DNA of 64,000 nucleotides, taken from contig JAEZFK010000063.1 of NCBI GenBank assembly GCA_023437715.1, forward strand, positions 124,001-188,000. Direction: 5' to 3'. The translations under genes were made by a program, and so were the position numbers. Source of the stretch: Bacillota bacterium (GTDB lineage: Bacteria; Bacillota; Clostridia; Lachnospirales; Lachnospiraceae). Positions 17,857 to 26,391 of this stretch are shown here, one piece after another. The number at the start of each line of letters is the position of its first letter. The stretch's first letter is position 1. A model generated the notes under the pieces. The model worked only from the letters and a program-made list of their open reading frames with translations. It had not been told where the DNA came from and did no database searches.

Positions 17857-18768
17857 ATGAAGCTGAGCTACCGGATAAAAAAGGACTGGAAACGGAATCG
17901 TTCCCTGTATTTCATGGTGATTCCTGTTTTGTTTTTTTATATCTTATTTCACTATAAGCCCATGTACGGTGCGATCATTGCCTTTAAGGAGTATACTCCT
18001 GCGCTGGGAGTCATGGACAGTCCCTGGGTGGGATTTGACAATTTCATCCGTTTTTTTAAAAGTGTTTATTTTATAAGGCTCATCAGGAATACCGTATTGC
18101 TGAGCCTTTACAATCTGATTCTTGGATTTCCGGCGCCGATCATTCTGGCACTTCTTTTAAATGAGGTGCGGCACAAAAAATTCAAGAGCTTAACCCAGAC
18201 AGTCACTTACCTTCCCCACTTCATATCCTTAATCGTTGTGACGGGAATGCTGACCGATTTCAGCATGACAACAGGGCTTTTCAACGATTTGATTACCATG
18301 TTCGGGGGAAGCAGATCCCCGCTTTTACAGGATCCGAAGCTGTACCGTTCCATCTATGTGCTGTCCAGCATTTGGCAGGAGGTAGGCTGGGGCTCTATCA
18401 TCTATCTGTCCGCCCTTGCAGGCGTGGACAGCCAGCTCTATGAAGCCGCCCAGATTGACGGCGCAGGTAAATGGAAGCAGTTAATTCACGTCACAATGCC
18501 GGCCATTGCTCCGACCATTGTGATCATGTTCATCTTAAAAATGGGTTCCCTGATGAATATGGGATATGAAAAGACGATTCTGCTGTATAATCCGTCGACC
18601 TATGAGACTGCCGATATCATCTCGTCTTATATTTACCGGATCGGCCTTTTAGAGCAGGATTGGAGCTATTCCACTGCAATCGGTTTGTTCAATTCGGTCA
18701 TTAACTTTGGATTACTGCTGTTTACCAACAAAATGTCAAAACGGTACAGCGAAACCAGCTTGTGGTAG
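17857..18768 (+). CDS. Sugar ABC importer permease, LplB type
   Basis: 303 residues with six predicted membrane helices and the ATPase-contact loop EAAQIDGAG. The N-terminal KKDWKRNRSLYFMVIPVLFFYILFHY-type segment, with YKPMYGAIIAFK after it, is characteristic of the LplB/YteP subfamily. An in-frame start at 17809 lies inside the upstream hairpin; ATG 17857 with AAGGAG 9 bases before it is preferred. It forms a heterodimer with the next gene product. No ATPase gene is present nearby. Confidence 0.9.
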   Translation: MKLSYRIKKDWKRNRSLYFMVIPVLFFYILFHYKPMYGAIIAFKEYTPALGVMDSPWVGFDNFIRFFKSVYFIRLIRNTVLLSLYNLILGFPAPIILALLLNEVRHKKFKSLTQTVTYLPHFISLIVVTGMLTDFSMTTGLFNDLITMFGGSRSPLLQDPKLYRSIYVLSSIWQEVGWGSIIYLSALAGVDSQLYEAAQIDGAGKWKQLIHVTMPAIAPTIVIMFILKMGSLMNMGYEKTILLYNPSTYETADIISSYIYRIGLLEQDWSYSTAIGLFNSVINFGLLLFTNKMSKRYSETSLW

Positions 18769-18783
18769 GAAGGAGGGGAAACC

Positions 18784-19665
18784 ATGAAAGTAAAAAGATC
18801 AAGAGGAGAACGGGCGTTCTCTGTATTCAACTACATATTTCTTTCACTGATCATTGTCCTGTGCTTATATCCGGTGTGGTATGTGGCAGCAGCCTCCTTC
18901 AGCAACAGCAATCTTCTGACACAGCATACGGGGCTTTTATTAAAGCCTGTGGGCTGGAGCATTGATGCTTATAAAAAGGTGTTTAAAAATCCCATGATAG
19001 GGCGGGGCTATTTAAATACTTTATTCATCCTTGTAGTGGGAGTATTTCTGGATTTGGTTATGACCTCTTTGGGAGCCTATTTCCTCTCCAGAAAGCGGGT
19101 GATGTTCAAGCGCCCTATTATGATGCTGGTTGTATTCACCATGTTTTTTTCCGGCGGAATGATTCCCTTTTATTTGAACTTAAAGGATTTAAGGCTTACC
19201 AATTCCCTGTGGGGGCTTATTATGCCCTTTATGATCAGCACCTATAATCTGATCATTCTCCGCACTTCCTTTGAGAGCATTCCGGAAAGCTTAATTGAGG
19301 CGGCGCAGATTGACGGCGCAGGCCATATCACCATACTGACCCGGATTGTTATTCCGCTTTCCAAAGCGATTCTGGCGGTTATGGTGCTCTATTATGGAGT
19401 CAGCATCTGGAACTCCTGGTTCTGGGCCTCCTCCATCATCCGTACCAGGGAAATGTATCCCCTTCAGGTTATTTTGCGGGAGATCCTGATGCAGAATGAT
19501 GTGGCCTCCATGACCACGGGATCCAGCGCTACGGATACGGAGGCTATTGGCATGACCATCAAGTATGCGACGATTATTGTGGCAACAGTGCCGATTCTGT
19601 GTGTGTACCCATTCCTGCAGAAGCACTTTACAAAAGGCACTATGGTGGGAGCAGTAAAAGAGTAA
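18784..19665 (+). CDS. Sugar ABC importer permease, LplC type
   Basis: 293 residues, six predicted helices, ATPase-contact loop EAAQIDGAG near residue 180, and the typical C-terminus (FTKGTMVGAVKE) of LplC/YtcP proteins. It starts 15 bases after the partner permease with AGGAGGGG as ribosome site. The GH88 gene follows 20 bases downstream in the same operon. Confidence 0.9.
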   Translation: MKVKRSRGERAFSVFNYIFLSLIIVLCLYPVWYVAAASFSNSNLLTQHTGLLLKPVGWSIDAYKKVFKNPMIGRGYLNTLFILVVGVFLDLVMTSLGAYFLSRKRVMFKRPIMMLVVFTMFFSGGMIPFYLNLKDLRLTNSLWGLIMPFMISTYNLIILRTSFESIPESLIEAAQIDGAGHITILTRIVIPLSKAILAVMVLYYGVSIWNSWFWASSIIRTREMYPLQVILREILMQNDVASMTTGSSATDTEAIGMTIKYATIIVATVPILCVYPFLQKHFTKGTMVGAVKE

Positions 19666-19685
19666 CAAAAAGGAGAAACAGAAAA

Positions 19686-20798
19686 ATGAAAGAAAGACTG
19701 CTGGAAATTTACGGAAAAATAGAGGAAAAGCTGAAAGCAGAATGCAAAAGGCAGGGGGAGAAAATCCCTTATATATCGGAAAATGGCCGCTATCAAAAGG
19801 ATATGCGGGAGGAGAACAATTCCTGGTGGACCAACGGCTTCTGGGCCGGAATGCTGTGGCAGATGTACCATGGAACAGGAGAGGGAATTTACAAGCAAAC
19901 GGCTGAGTATTCGGAAATTGCACTGGACCGGGCTCTGGCCAGCTTTGCCGGGCTTCACCACGACGTAGGCTTTCAGTTTCTGCACACGGCGGTGGCGGAT
20001 TACCGGCTGACAGGGAGAGAAGAGTCAAGGATACGGGGACTTCACGCCGCCAGCTTACTGGCGGGGAGATTCAACCCTGCGGGCGGCTTTATCCGGGCCT
20101 GGAACCTGGATAAAACAGGCTGGATGATTGTGGACTGCCTGATGAATCTTCCCCTGCTTTACTGGGCGGGAAAGGAGCTTGATGACCCCAGATTTTCCGC
20201 CATAGCCGATCTTCACGCCCACACCGCCCTTAAAGTGCTTTTGCGGAAGGACGGTTCCTGCAACCACATTGCGGTCCTTGATCCTTTCACGGGAGAGCTG
20301 CTGGAATGTCCGGCAGGGCAGGGATATGGAGTTGGTTCCTCCTGGTCCAGGGGCCAGGCCTGGGCAGTCTACGGCTTTGCCCTGGCATTTATGCACACGG
20401 GCCGTCAGGAATATTTAGATGGGGCGAAACAGATCGCCCATTATTTTCTGGCAAACACCGCCCTTACAGGCTTTGTTGCCCTGACGGATTTCAGAGCGCC
20501 CGAGGAGCCGGTCAGCTGGGACACCACTGCCTCCGCATGTGCGGCCTGCGGCCTTTTACAGATCGCCGAAATGGTTCCTGATTTAGAAAAGAAGCTGTAC
20601 TATGAAAGCGCCCAAAAGATATTATTAATGCTGGCTGAGAGCCACTGCAACTGGAATCCGGAAGAGGATGGAATCTTACAGAACGGAACCGTTGCATACG
20701 GAAGAGAGCATGAGACACACGTACCGATTATTTACGGAGATTATTTCCTTGTAGAGGGCATTTCAAGGCTTCTCGGAAAAGAGTTTATGATCTGGTAA
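19686..20798 (+). CDS. Unsaturated glucuronyl hydrolase, GH88
   Basis: 370 residues of an (alpha/alpha)6 barrel that hydrates and splits the 4,5-unsaturated uronic acid left by polysaccharide lyases. The two key acids align with Bacillus UGL: Asp93 in HHDVGFQF (Asp88 there) and Asp150 in WMIVDCLMN (the catalytic Asp149). Further motifs are WWTNGFWAGMLW, SWSRGQAWAVYG and IIYGDYFLVEG. The frame is open from 19599, but ATG 19686 with AAAGGAG gives the usual length. No signal peptide, hence a cytoplasmic enzyme acting on imported oligosaccharides. Its presence is the best evidence that the locus handles lyase products. Confidence 0.92.
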   Translation: MKERLLEIYGKIEEKLKAECKRQGEKIPYISENGRYQKDMREENNSWWTNGFWAGMLWQMYHGTGEGIYKQTAEYSEIALDRALASFAGLHHDVGFQFLHTAVADYRLTGREESRIRGLHAASLLAGRFNPAGGFIRAWNLDKTGWMIVDCLMNLPLLYWAGKELDDPRFSAIADLHAHTALKVLLRKDGSCNHIAVLDPFTGELLECPAGQGYGVGSSWSRGQAWAVYGFALAFMHTGRQEYLDGAKQIAHYFLANTALTGFVALTDFRAPEEPVSWDTTASACAACGLLQIAEMVPDLEKKLYYESAQKILLMLAESHCNWNPEEDGILQNGTVAYGREHETHVPIIYGDYFLVEGISRLLGKEFMIW

Positions 20799-20826
20799 AA
20801 CAATGGAAAAGTAAGGAGTATGAGCT

Positions 20827-23115
20827 ATGAGAGAATTACCGGAAACCAGGGAGTCTGTTCTAAGTATTAAATACCATCCGGACGGTCAGGTGCTGGTGGA
20901 AAATCCGCCGCGTTTTACCTGGGTTCCCTCCGGCAGCGAGGACTTCCAGTACCGCCTGCAGCTGTCCGCCTTTGAGGACTTCCCGGAGGGGAAGACGGAA
21001 GAGCTGCGCCAGCTGCCCTATAATTTCTGCACCCTGGACCATATTCTGGAGCCGGGAACCTATTATTGGCGGTACAGCCTGGAGGATGAGAAGGAATATA
21101 CTTTCAGCCGCGTCCGCCGGTTTGAAATAAGCGAAGAGGCGGTAAAGACCCCTCTGCCCTCCAGAAAGGCGCGGTATGCCCACGCGGACAGCGGTCATCC
21201 CCGCATCTGGTTAAATGACAGCAAAATCGCTGAGTTTCAAAAGGAGCTGGAACAGGACAGGACCTACTGCGGATTTGAAACCTTTTACAGCCGTTCGGTG
21301 ATGGATTATAAAGACCGGCCATTTGTGAAAGAACCTTTGCCCTATCCGGAAAATAAGCGGGTGATCCCCCTGTGGCGCCAAAACTATATGGACTGCCAGG
21401 AAGCCCTGTGCCATATCCGGTCCCTGGCCGTGGCCGGTGTTCTGCTTAAGGACCGGGAGCTGATTGAGCAGGCGAAGAAAAGCCTTATGGAAATGGCGTC
21501 CTGGGACAGTGAAGGTCCCACCAAACGGGATTATAACGATGAATGCGCATTCCGCGTGGCCTATGGTCTGGCCTTTGGATATGACTGGCTGTATGGCTAT
21601 TTGACAGAGGAAGAACGGTCCCAGGTGAGCCGTCAGCTGTTTGTGCGAACAAAGCAGGTGGCAGATCATATCATTGTCAGGACCAGAATTCATTATTCCC
21701 TGTACGACAGCCATGCGGTCCGTTCCCTGTCCTCTGTCATTATTCCATGCTGCATTGCACTTCTGGGAGAATATGAGGAAGCCAGGCTTTGGCTGGATTA
21801 TGCCATAGAATATTTAAGCGTAATTTATACTCCCTGGGGAGGAGAGGACGGGGGCTGGGCGGAAGGGGCCGGCTACTGGACCACTGCCATGGCTTTTGTG
21901 ATGGAGGCCATGAATACAGTAAAGAGCTATACAGGAATTGATCTGTATCAGAGGCCCTTTTTCCAGAAGACAGGCAATTTCCCGCTGTACTGCAATCCGG
22001 TGGATACTTACCGGGCCAGCTTCTGTGACCAGTCCAATCTGGGAGATTACCCCGGCCATAAGGTGGCGTTTAACATCCGTCAGCTGGCTGGAGTGACCGG
22101 TAGCGGTAATTACCGGTGGTTTTATGAAAGGGTGATGGAACGGGAGCCGGAAATCAGTCAGGAGTTTTATAACAAGGGCTGGTGGGATTTTTACTTTGAT
22201 GATATGGTGTACCGCTATGATTACCGGGACAGCGTAATGAAAGAGCCGGAGGAGACGCCGCTTGTTTCCTGGTTCCGGGATGTGGGCTGGGTGGCTGTTA
22301 ATAAGGACTTAAAGAATTTTGAGGATCACATATTTTTTCTTACGAAAAGCAGCCCTTATGGAAGCGTAAGCCACAGCCACGGAGATCAGAATACCTTTGT
22401 GCTCTTTGCCTATGGAGAGCCCTTGATCATCCAGAGCGGCTATTATATTGGCTTTAATTCTTCCATGCACCGCCAATGGAGGCGTCAGACAAAATCTCAC
22501 AATACTATCCTGATTAACGGAAAAGGCCAGTATGGGGAAATGGATAAGGTCAGGCAGCTAAAAGCCCGGGGCCGTGTGGAAGCGGTGGAAGAAGGAATGG
22601 ATTTTGTATACATCCGTGAAAATGCCACCGATGCTTATAGGGACCAGATTCCTGATTTGAAAAATTACACACGGGAGATTTACTTTGTGGATCAGTCTTA
22701 TTTTGTGATGGCAGATACAGTGGAAACTGAAAATCCCTCCTCTATTGACTGGCTGCTGCACAGCCAGGTGCCGTTTGAACTGGCGGGGGAGAAGTTTTTT
22801 ATTCACAGAGAAAGGGCGGAGCTGGAAGGGCGTCTGGTCTATTGCTCCTCCGGCATTGCAGGAATCAGTCAGAGCGATGTATTTGAAGGCGTTGCGGAAG
22901 AGGAGCTGAAGGGGCTTGATAACCAGTGGCATCTGGATGTAAAAAGCGGCAGGGCTTTAAAACAGGTTATGGTGACGCTTCTGATCCCGAAGAAAGCCGG
23001 ACAGGAAAAAACGGTCAATGTCATTAAAGACGATCAGGGTATGGATATCTTCTATTATTTTGACTGTGATGGGAAAACATTTTCCCTTAAGGCAGACGGA
23101 GGCTGCAGGCACTGA
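20827..23115 (+). CDS. DUF4962/heparinase II-III family polysaccharide lyase
   Basis: 762 residues: an N-terminal beta-rich part (about 1-105), an (alpha/alpha) toroid of the DUF4962 type (about 115-470) with YDSHAVRSLSSV and WGGEDGGWAEGAGYW, and a C-terminal heparinase II/III beta-domain (about 490-760) with the metal-site-like SHSHGDQNTF near residue 515. This layout is that of heparinase II (PL21) and relatives. No signal peptide is visible, unlike Bacteroidetes heparinases. Substrate cannot be read from sequence; with no sulfatase nearby a non-sulfated uronic polymer is more likely. It follows GH88 by 28 bases. Confidence 0.82.
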   Translation: MRELPETRESVLSIKYHPDGQVLVENPPRFTWVPSGSEDFQYRLQLSAFEDFPEGKTEELRQLPYNFCTLDHILEPGTYYWRYSLEDEKEYTFSRVRRFEISEEAVKTPLPSRKARYAHADSGHPRIWLNDSKIAEFQKELEQDRTYCGFETFYSRSVMDYKDRPFVKEPLPYPENKRVIPLWRQNYMDCQEALCHIRSLAVAGVLLKDRELIEQAKKSLMEMASWDSEGPTKRDYNDECAFRVAYGLAFGYDWLYGYLTEEERSQVSRQLFVRTKQVADHIIVRTRIHYSLYDSHAVRSLSSVIIPCCIALLGEYEEARLWLDYAIEYLSVIYTPWGGEDGGWAEGAGYWTTAMAFVMEAMNTVKSYTGIDLYQRPFFQKTGNFPLYCNPVDTYRASFCDQSNLGDYPGHKVAFNIRQLAGVTGSGNYRWFYERVMEREPEISQEFYNKGWWDFYFDDMVYRYDYRDSVMKEPEETPLVSWFRDVGWVAVNKDLKNFEDHIFFLTKSSPYGSVSHSHGDQNTFVLFAYGEPLIIQSGYYIGFNSSMHRQWRRQTKSHNTILINGKGQYGEMDKVRQLKARGRVEAVEEGMDFVYIRENATDAYRDQIPDLKNYTREIYFVDQSYFVMADTVETENPSSIDWLLHSQVPFELAGEKFFIHRERAELEGRLVYCSSGIAGISQSDVFEGVAEEELKGLDNQWHLDVKSGRALKQVMVTLLIPKKAGQEKTVNVIKDDQGMDIFYYFDCDGKTFSLKADGGCRH

Positions 23116-23145
23116 AAAATGGGAAATGAACAGGGAGATAAAAGC

Positions 23146-24945
23146 ATGGATAAGTGGAAACATCGTGAAATAAGGACAAGAAATGACGCAGCAGAGCTGC
23201 TTTTGGATATGATACGTCCGCTGAAAGAATTCTACAGTCCGGGGCACAGCTGGCTGAAAGCAGGACACACGGGAGTCCACTATGGAAACCGGGCGGCCTG
23301 GATGGAAGGATTTGCCAGGGTTCTGTGGGGGCTTGGTCCTCTGTGGTCACAGGATAACAGCGGACTGCCGGACCGCTTGAAAAAAGAAGAGGAGGAATGG
23401 CTTTCCTGGTATCTGGAAGGCATCATTCACGGAACAGATCCGGTCCACGAGGAGTACTGGGGCGATCTGGTGGATTACGATCAGAAAATGGTGGAAATGG
23501 CAGCTCTCGTAACAGCTGTCAGCCTGTCCCCGGGAAAATTATGGGACCCTCTGACAAATAGACAGAAAGAAAATCTCTATACCTGGCTGAATCAGATAAA
23601 TCAAAAGCAGGTGCATCCCAACAACTGGAGATTTTTCCGGATTCTGGTAAACATGATGTTCCGGCTTTTAGAGCTTCCATGGTCTGAGGATGCCATGAAA
23701 GATGATATGGCGGTGATTGAGAGCTGCTATACAGGTGAGGGGTGGTATTATGATGGAAATCCCGGACAGGTGGATTACTATATTCCCTTTGCAATGCATT
23801 TTTACGGGCTGATTTATGCCAGGCTGATGGAGGAAAAGGACCCGGTGCAAAGCCGTATATTTAAAGACCGCTCGGATTTATTTTCCAGAGATTTTATTTA
23901 CTGGTTTGCAGGAGACGGACAGGAGGTTCCCTACGGTAGAAGCTTAACCTACCGGTTTGCACACAGCGCTTTCTTTGGGGCCATGGGCTTTGCCCAGGTG
24001 GAAGGGCCTGAATACGGTATCATAAAACACCTGGCCCTTAAGAATCTGGAACAGTGGGTCCGCCGTCCGGTGTTTGATAATGCCGGTGTACTGACCATCG
24101 GCTACTGGTACCCGAACCTGTTTATGAGCGAGCGTTACAATGCGCCCGGGTCTCCTTACTGGGCCCTGAAAGCGTTCTTTCTCCTGGCAATTCCCCAGGA
24201 CCATCCTTTCTGGCTTGCACAGGAGGCGGAATACCCTTATGAAGAAAAGAAACTCCTTTCCCATCCCCATATGCTGATTACTCATGACAGCCATCATCAT
24301 GTGCTGGCTTACGTGGCTGGACAGCATTGCAGAAATCACGGCAGCTGTCCGGAAAAATATGAAAAATTTGTTTATTCCAATAAATTTGGATTCAGCATAT
24401 CCAGGGGATTTGGCTTGTCAGAAGGCGCCTTTGACAATACGCTGGCCGCCTCCCTGGCCGGTGAGGAGCGGTATCAGATGCGCTATGGAGCCGAATCCTG
24501 GGAGATTACGGAGGAGGAAGTGAAGCTTTCCTACCGGCTGATGCCCGGTGTAAAAGTCACAAGCCGGATCATCCCTCAGGGGGCCTGGCATGTGAGAATC
24601 CATGAGATATGTACAGAACACGAAATTGATGTGGCGGACGGGGGCTTTTCCATTAAGGTGGAATCCGGAAAATATGAACCACATCATGTGGAAATAAAAG
24701 AAGGGATGGCAGCCGCACATTTTCCATGGGGCATCAGCAAGGTTGTCAGCTTAAGCGGAGGGACCGGAACCATTGTCGATGATTTTCCCAATACAAACCT
24801 CTTTCATCCGCTGACAGTCATACCAACCATCCGCCACTGCTTAAAGCCGGGAGTTCATAAGATCATCACCTGTGTGATGGCAGATGATTCGGAAGATGCC
24901 ATGAAATTAAGCGCAGAGATTCCGGATGTCAGTAATTTCATATAA
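23146..24945 (+). CDS. DUF2264 protein, putative carbohydrate-active enzyme
   Basis: 599 residues matching DUF2264 (PF10022): AAWMEGFARVLWGLGPLW near the N-terminus, EEYWGDLVDYDQKMVEMAAL, NNWRFFRILVNM, GWYYDGNPGQVDYYIPFAMHFYG (in part) and the CF-type end of an (alpha/alpha) barrel followed by a beta-rich C-terminal part. Proteins of this type occur in glycan-degradation loci and resemble glycoside hydrolase/lyase barrels; I recall a link to beta-glucuronidase-like activity but am not sure of it. ATG 23146 has AGGGAGA 8 bases upstream; the earlier in-frame ATG 23119 has no ribosome site. Last gene of the operon. Confidence 0.75.
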   Translation: MDKWKHREIRTRNDAAELLLDMIRPLKEFYSPGHSWLKAGHTGVHYGNRAAWMEGFARVLWGLGPLWSQDNSGLPDRLKKEEEEWLSWYLEGIIHGTDPVHEEYWGDLVDYDQKMVEMAALVTAVSLSPGKLWDPLTNRQKENLYTWLNQINQKQVHPNNWRFFRILVNMMFRLLELPWSEDAMKDDMAVIESCYTGEGWYYDGNPGQVDYYIPFAMHFYGLIYARLMEEKDPVQSRIFKDRSDLFSRDFIYWFAGDGQEVPYGRSLTYRFAHSAFFGAMGFAQVEGPEYGIIKHLALKNLEQWVRRPVFDNAGVLTIGYWYPNLFMSERYNAPGSPYWALKAFFLLAIPQDHPFWLAQEAEYPYEEKKLLSHPHMLITHDSHHHVLAYVAGQHCRNHGSCPEKYEKFVYSNKFGFSISRGFGLSEGAFDNTLAASLAGEERYQMRYGAESWEITEEEVKLSYRLMPGVKVTSRIIPQGAWHVRIHEICTEHEIDVADGGFSIKVESGKYEPHHVEIKEGMAAAHFPWGISKVVSLSGGTGTIVDDFPNTNLFHPLTVIPTIRHCLKPGVHKIITCVMADDSEDAMKLSAEIPDVSNFI

Positions 24946-24959
24946 CGCTTTTTAGTCCA

Positions 24960-25001
24960 TTCCCAATCCCGGTTCCCAATCCCAGGTTTTTGTGCTATAC
25001 T
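24960..25001 (+). promoter_or_regulatory. Promoter of the two-component genes with a direct repeat at -35
   Basis: An extended -10 (TG at 24993-24994, then TATACT at 24996-25001) with a poor -35 (TTCCCA, 24973-24978, spacer 17). The -35 lies in the second copy of an 11-base direct repeat TTCCCAATCCC (24960-24970 and 24973-24983, period 13). Repeats in this place are typical of activator sites, possibly for autoregulation by the downstream AraC-type response regulator. Confidence 0.45.
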
Positions 25002-25048
25002 GAAAAAAAGTAAATATCAATGGCTGGCTGTACAGCTTCCGGCCTTGT

Positions 25049-25093
25049 AAAGTGGGGGTCGACCCTTTGAAAAAAGAGTCGGCCCCCCATTTT
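25049..25093 (+). terminator. GC-rich hairpin in the leader of the two-component genes
   Basis: A strong stem (left arm 25049-25063, right arm 25078-25093, G5/C5 core with one bulged C) whose right arm ends in TTTT. It lies about 40 bases downstream of the predicted transcription start and 17 bases before the response regulator ATG. It may end the upstream glycan operon, attenuate the regulator genes, or both. Confidence 0.6.
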
Positions 25094-25110
25094 AAAAAAA
25101 GGAGATACCC

Positions 25111-26370
25111 ATGTATCAGTTATTAATTGTTGATGATGAGGAAGATATCCGCCGCGGAATAGCCAAGGGAATTCCCTGGCAGGAATGGGGATTTGAAGTA
25201 ATGGGACAGGCAGAGAATGGAGAGGAAGCGGTTCGTTTGGTCGGAGAGAAGCAGCCGGACGTGGTGCTTTCTGATATCCGTATGCCTAAAATGGATGGAA
25301 TTGAGCTGATGCAGTATCTTCATCAGAATAATCCCAGAATAAAGATTATTATTTTAAGCGGCTATAATGATGTGGAATATTTGAATATGGCAATCCGCAG
25401 CCAGGTGACAGAGTATCTTTTAAAGCCTACGGATATTGATGAGTTTGAAGCCTTGTTCCATCGGATGAAAGCCAGCCTGGATGAGGAAAGCCGCAAAAGA
25501 GAGGAGCTGGAGCTGTTAAAGGCCAGGGCAATACAGAGTAAGTCCCTGTCCTATGGCCGGGTTTTAGGCAATCTCCTGGACGGATATGTAGGGGATGAAG
25601 CAGAGTATGGCTGGAAACGGGAATTGGAAGAGGCGGGAATGAACTTTGATAATTGTGCCATAGCCGTTTTCGGTGCGCAAACAGACGAAAGAGATTACGG
25701 AGAAGACCGCTACCGCCTGAAGCAGAAGATTATCCTATACTGCAATTCCAGAGAAATCCCATGGAAAAAGCACTTCTTCCTCCATAGAGACGGAAAAGTG
25801 GCTGGAATTATAACCTTAAAGCAAGGAGAGGACACAGACCGGACGAAAGAGCAGGCGAAAGAGGAAGAATTAAAAGCAATCATGCAGTGTGTGGAGGAAA
25901 TACAGGGAGAGATCGGAGATATTTTCGGCCTTGTCTTAAGGGCGGAAATCAGTGAGGTCTGTGAACGGGAAGAGGACCTGCCTGCGGTCTATAAAAAAGC
26001 GGCTGCTGTTTCCCAAATGGTGCCGGATTTATTAATAAATCAGAAGAAAACAAATTTGCTGGTGGCTTCCATTCAGGAATACTTAGAAAAAGAATATTGC
26101 TCCAATCTGGTTTCCCTGGAAGCCACCGCCGAGCATTTCCGGAAAAATCCGGCTTACATATCAAAGGTATTTAAAAAAGAAACGGGTTTTAATTTCAGTG
26201 ACTATATTACCCAGAAGCGTATGGCCAAAAGTAAGCTTTTATTAAAAGACATGTCCTTAAAGATTTATGAAATAGCAGAAATGACAGGGTATGCGGATAC
26301 ATCTAATTTTATTAAAGTATTCCGAAAGCACTGCGGCATGAGCCCGAATGAATATAGAAGCCTGCTTTAA
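25111..26370 (+). CDS. Response regulator, CheY receiver plus AraC DNA-binding domain (YesN type)
   Basis: 419 residues. The receiver domain (1-120) has the acidic pocket VDDEED at 8-13, phospho-acceptor Asp55 in LSDIRMPKMDG and the conserved Lys in LLKPT. A middle region (about 140-310) precedes an AraC-type double helix-turn-helix (about 320-419). This is the YesN layout of Firmicutes sugar regulators. It pairs with the histidine kinase starting 22 bases downstream and most likely activates the importer/GH112 operon at 28333. ATG 25111 has AAAGGAG upstream. Confidence 0.92.
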   Translation: MYQLLIVDDEEDIRRGIAKGIPWQEWGFEVMGQAENGEEAVRLVGEKQPDVVLSDIRMPKMDGIELMQYLHQNNPRIKIIILSGYNDVEYLNMAIRSQVTEYLLKPTDIDEFEALFHRMKASLDEESRKREELELLKARAIQSKSLSYGRVLGNLLDGYVGDEAEYGWKRELEEAGMNFDNCAIAVFGAQTDERDYGEDRYRLKQKIILYCNSREIPWKKHFFLHRDGKVAGIITLKQGEDTDRTKEQAKEEELKAIMQCVEEIQGEIGDIFGLVLRAEISEVCEREEDLPAVYKKAAAVSQMVPDLLINQKKTNLLVASIQEYLEKEYCSNLVSLEATAEHFRKNPAYISKVFKKETGFNFSDYITQKRMAKSKLLLKDMSLKIYEIAEMTGYADTSNFIKVFRKHCGMSPNEYRSLL

Positions 26371-26391
26371 AGGGGCGGGGAGGACTGGAAA

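Noticed and set aside
19291..20028. 245-codon minus-strand frame across the LplC and GH88 genes
   Set aside because: It spans two real genes on the other strand and has shadow-like composition (Pro, Ser, Cys, His).
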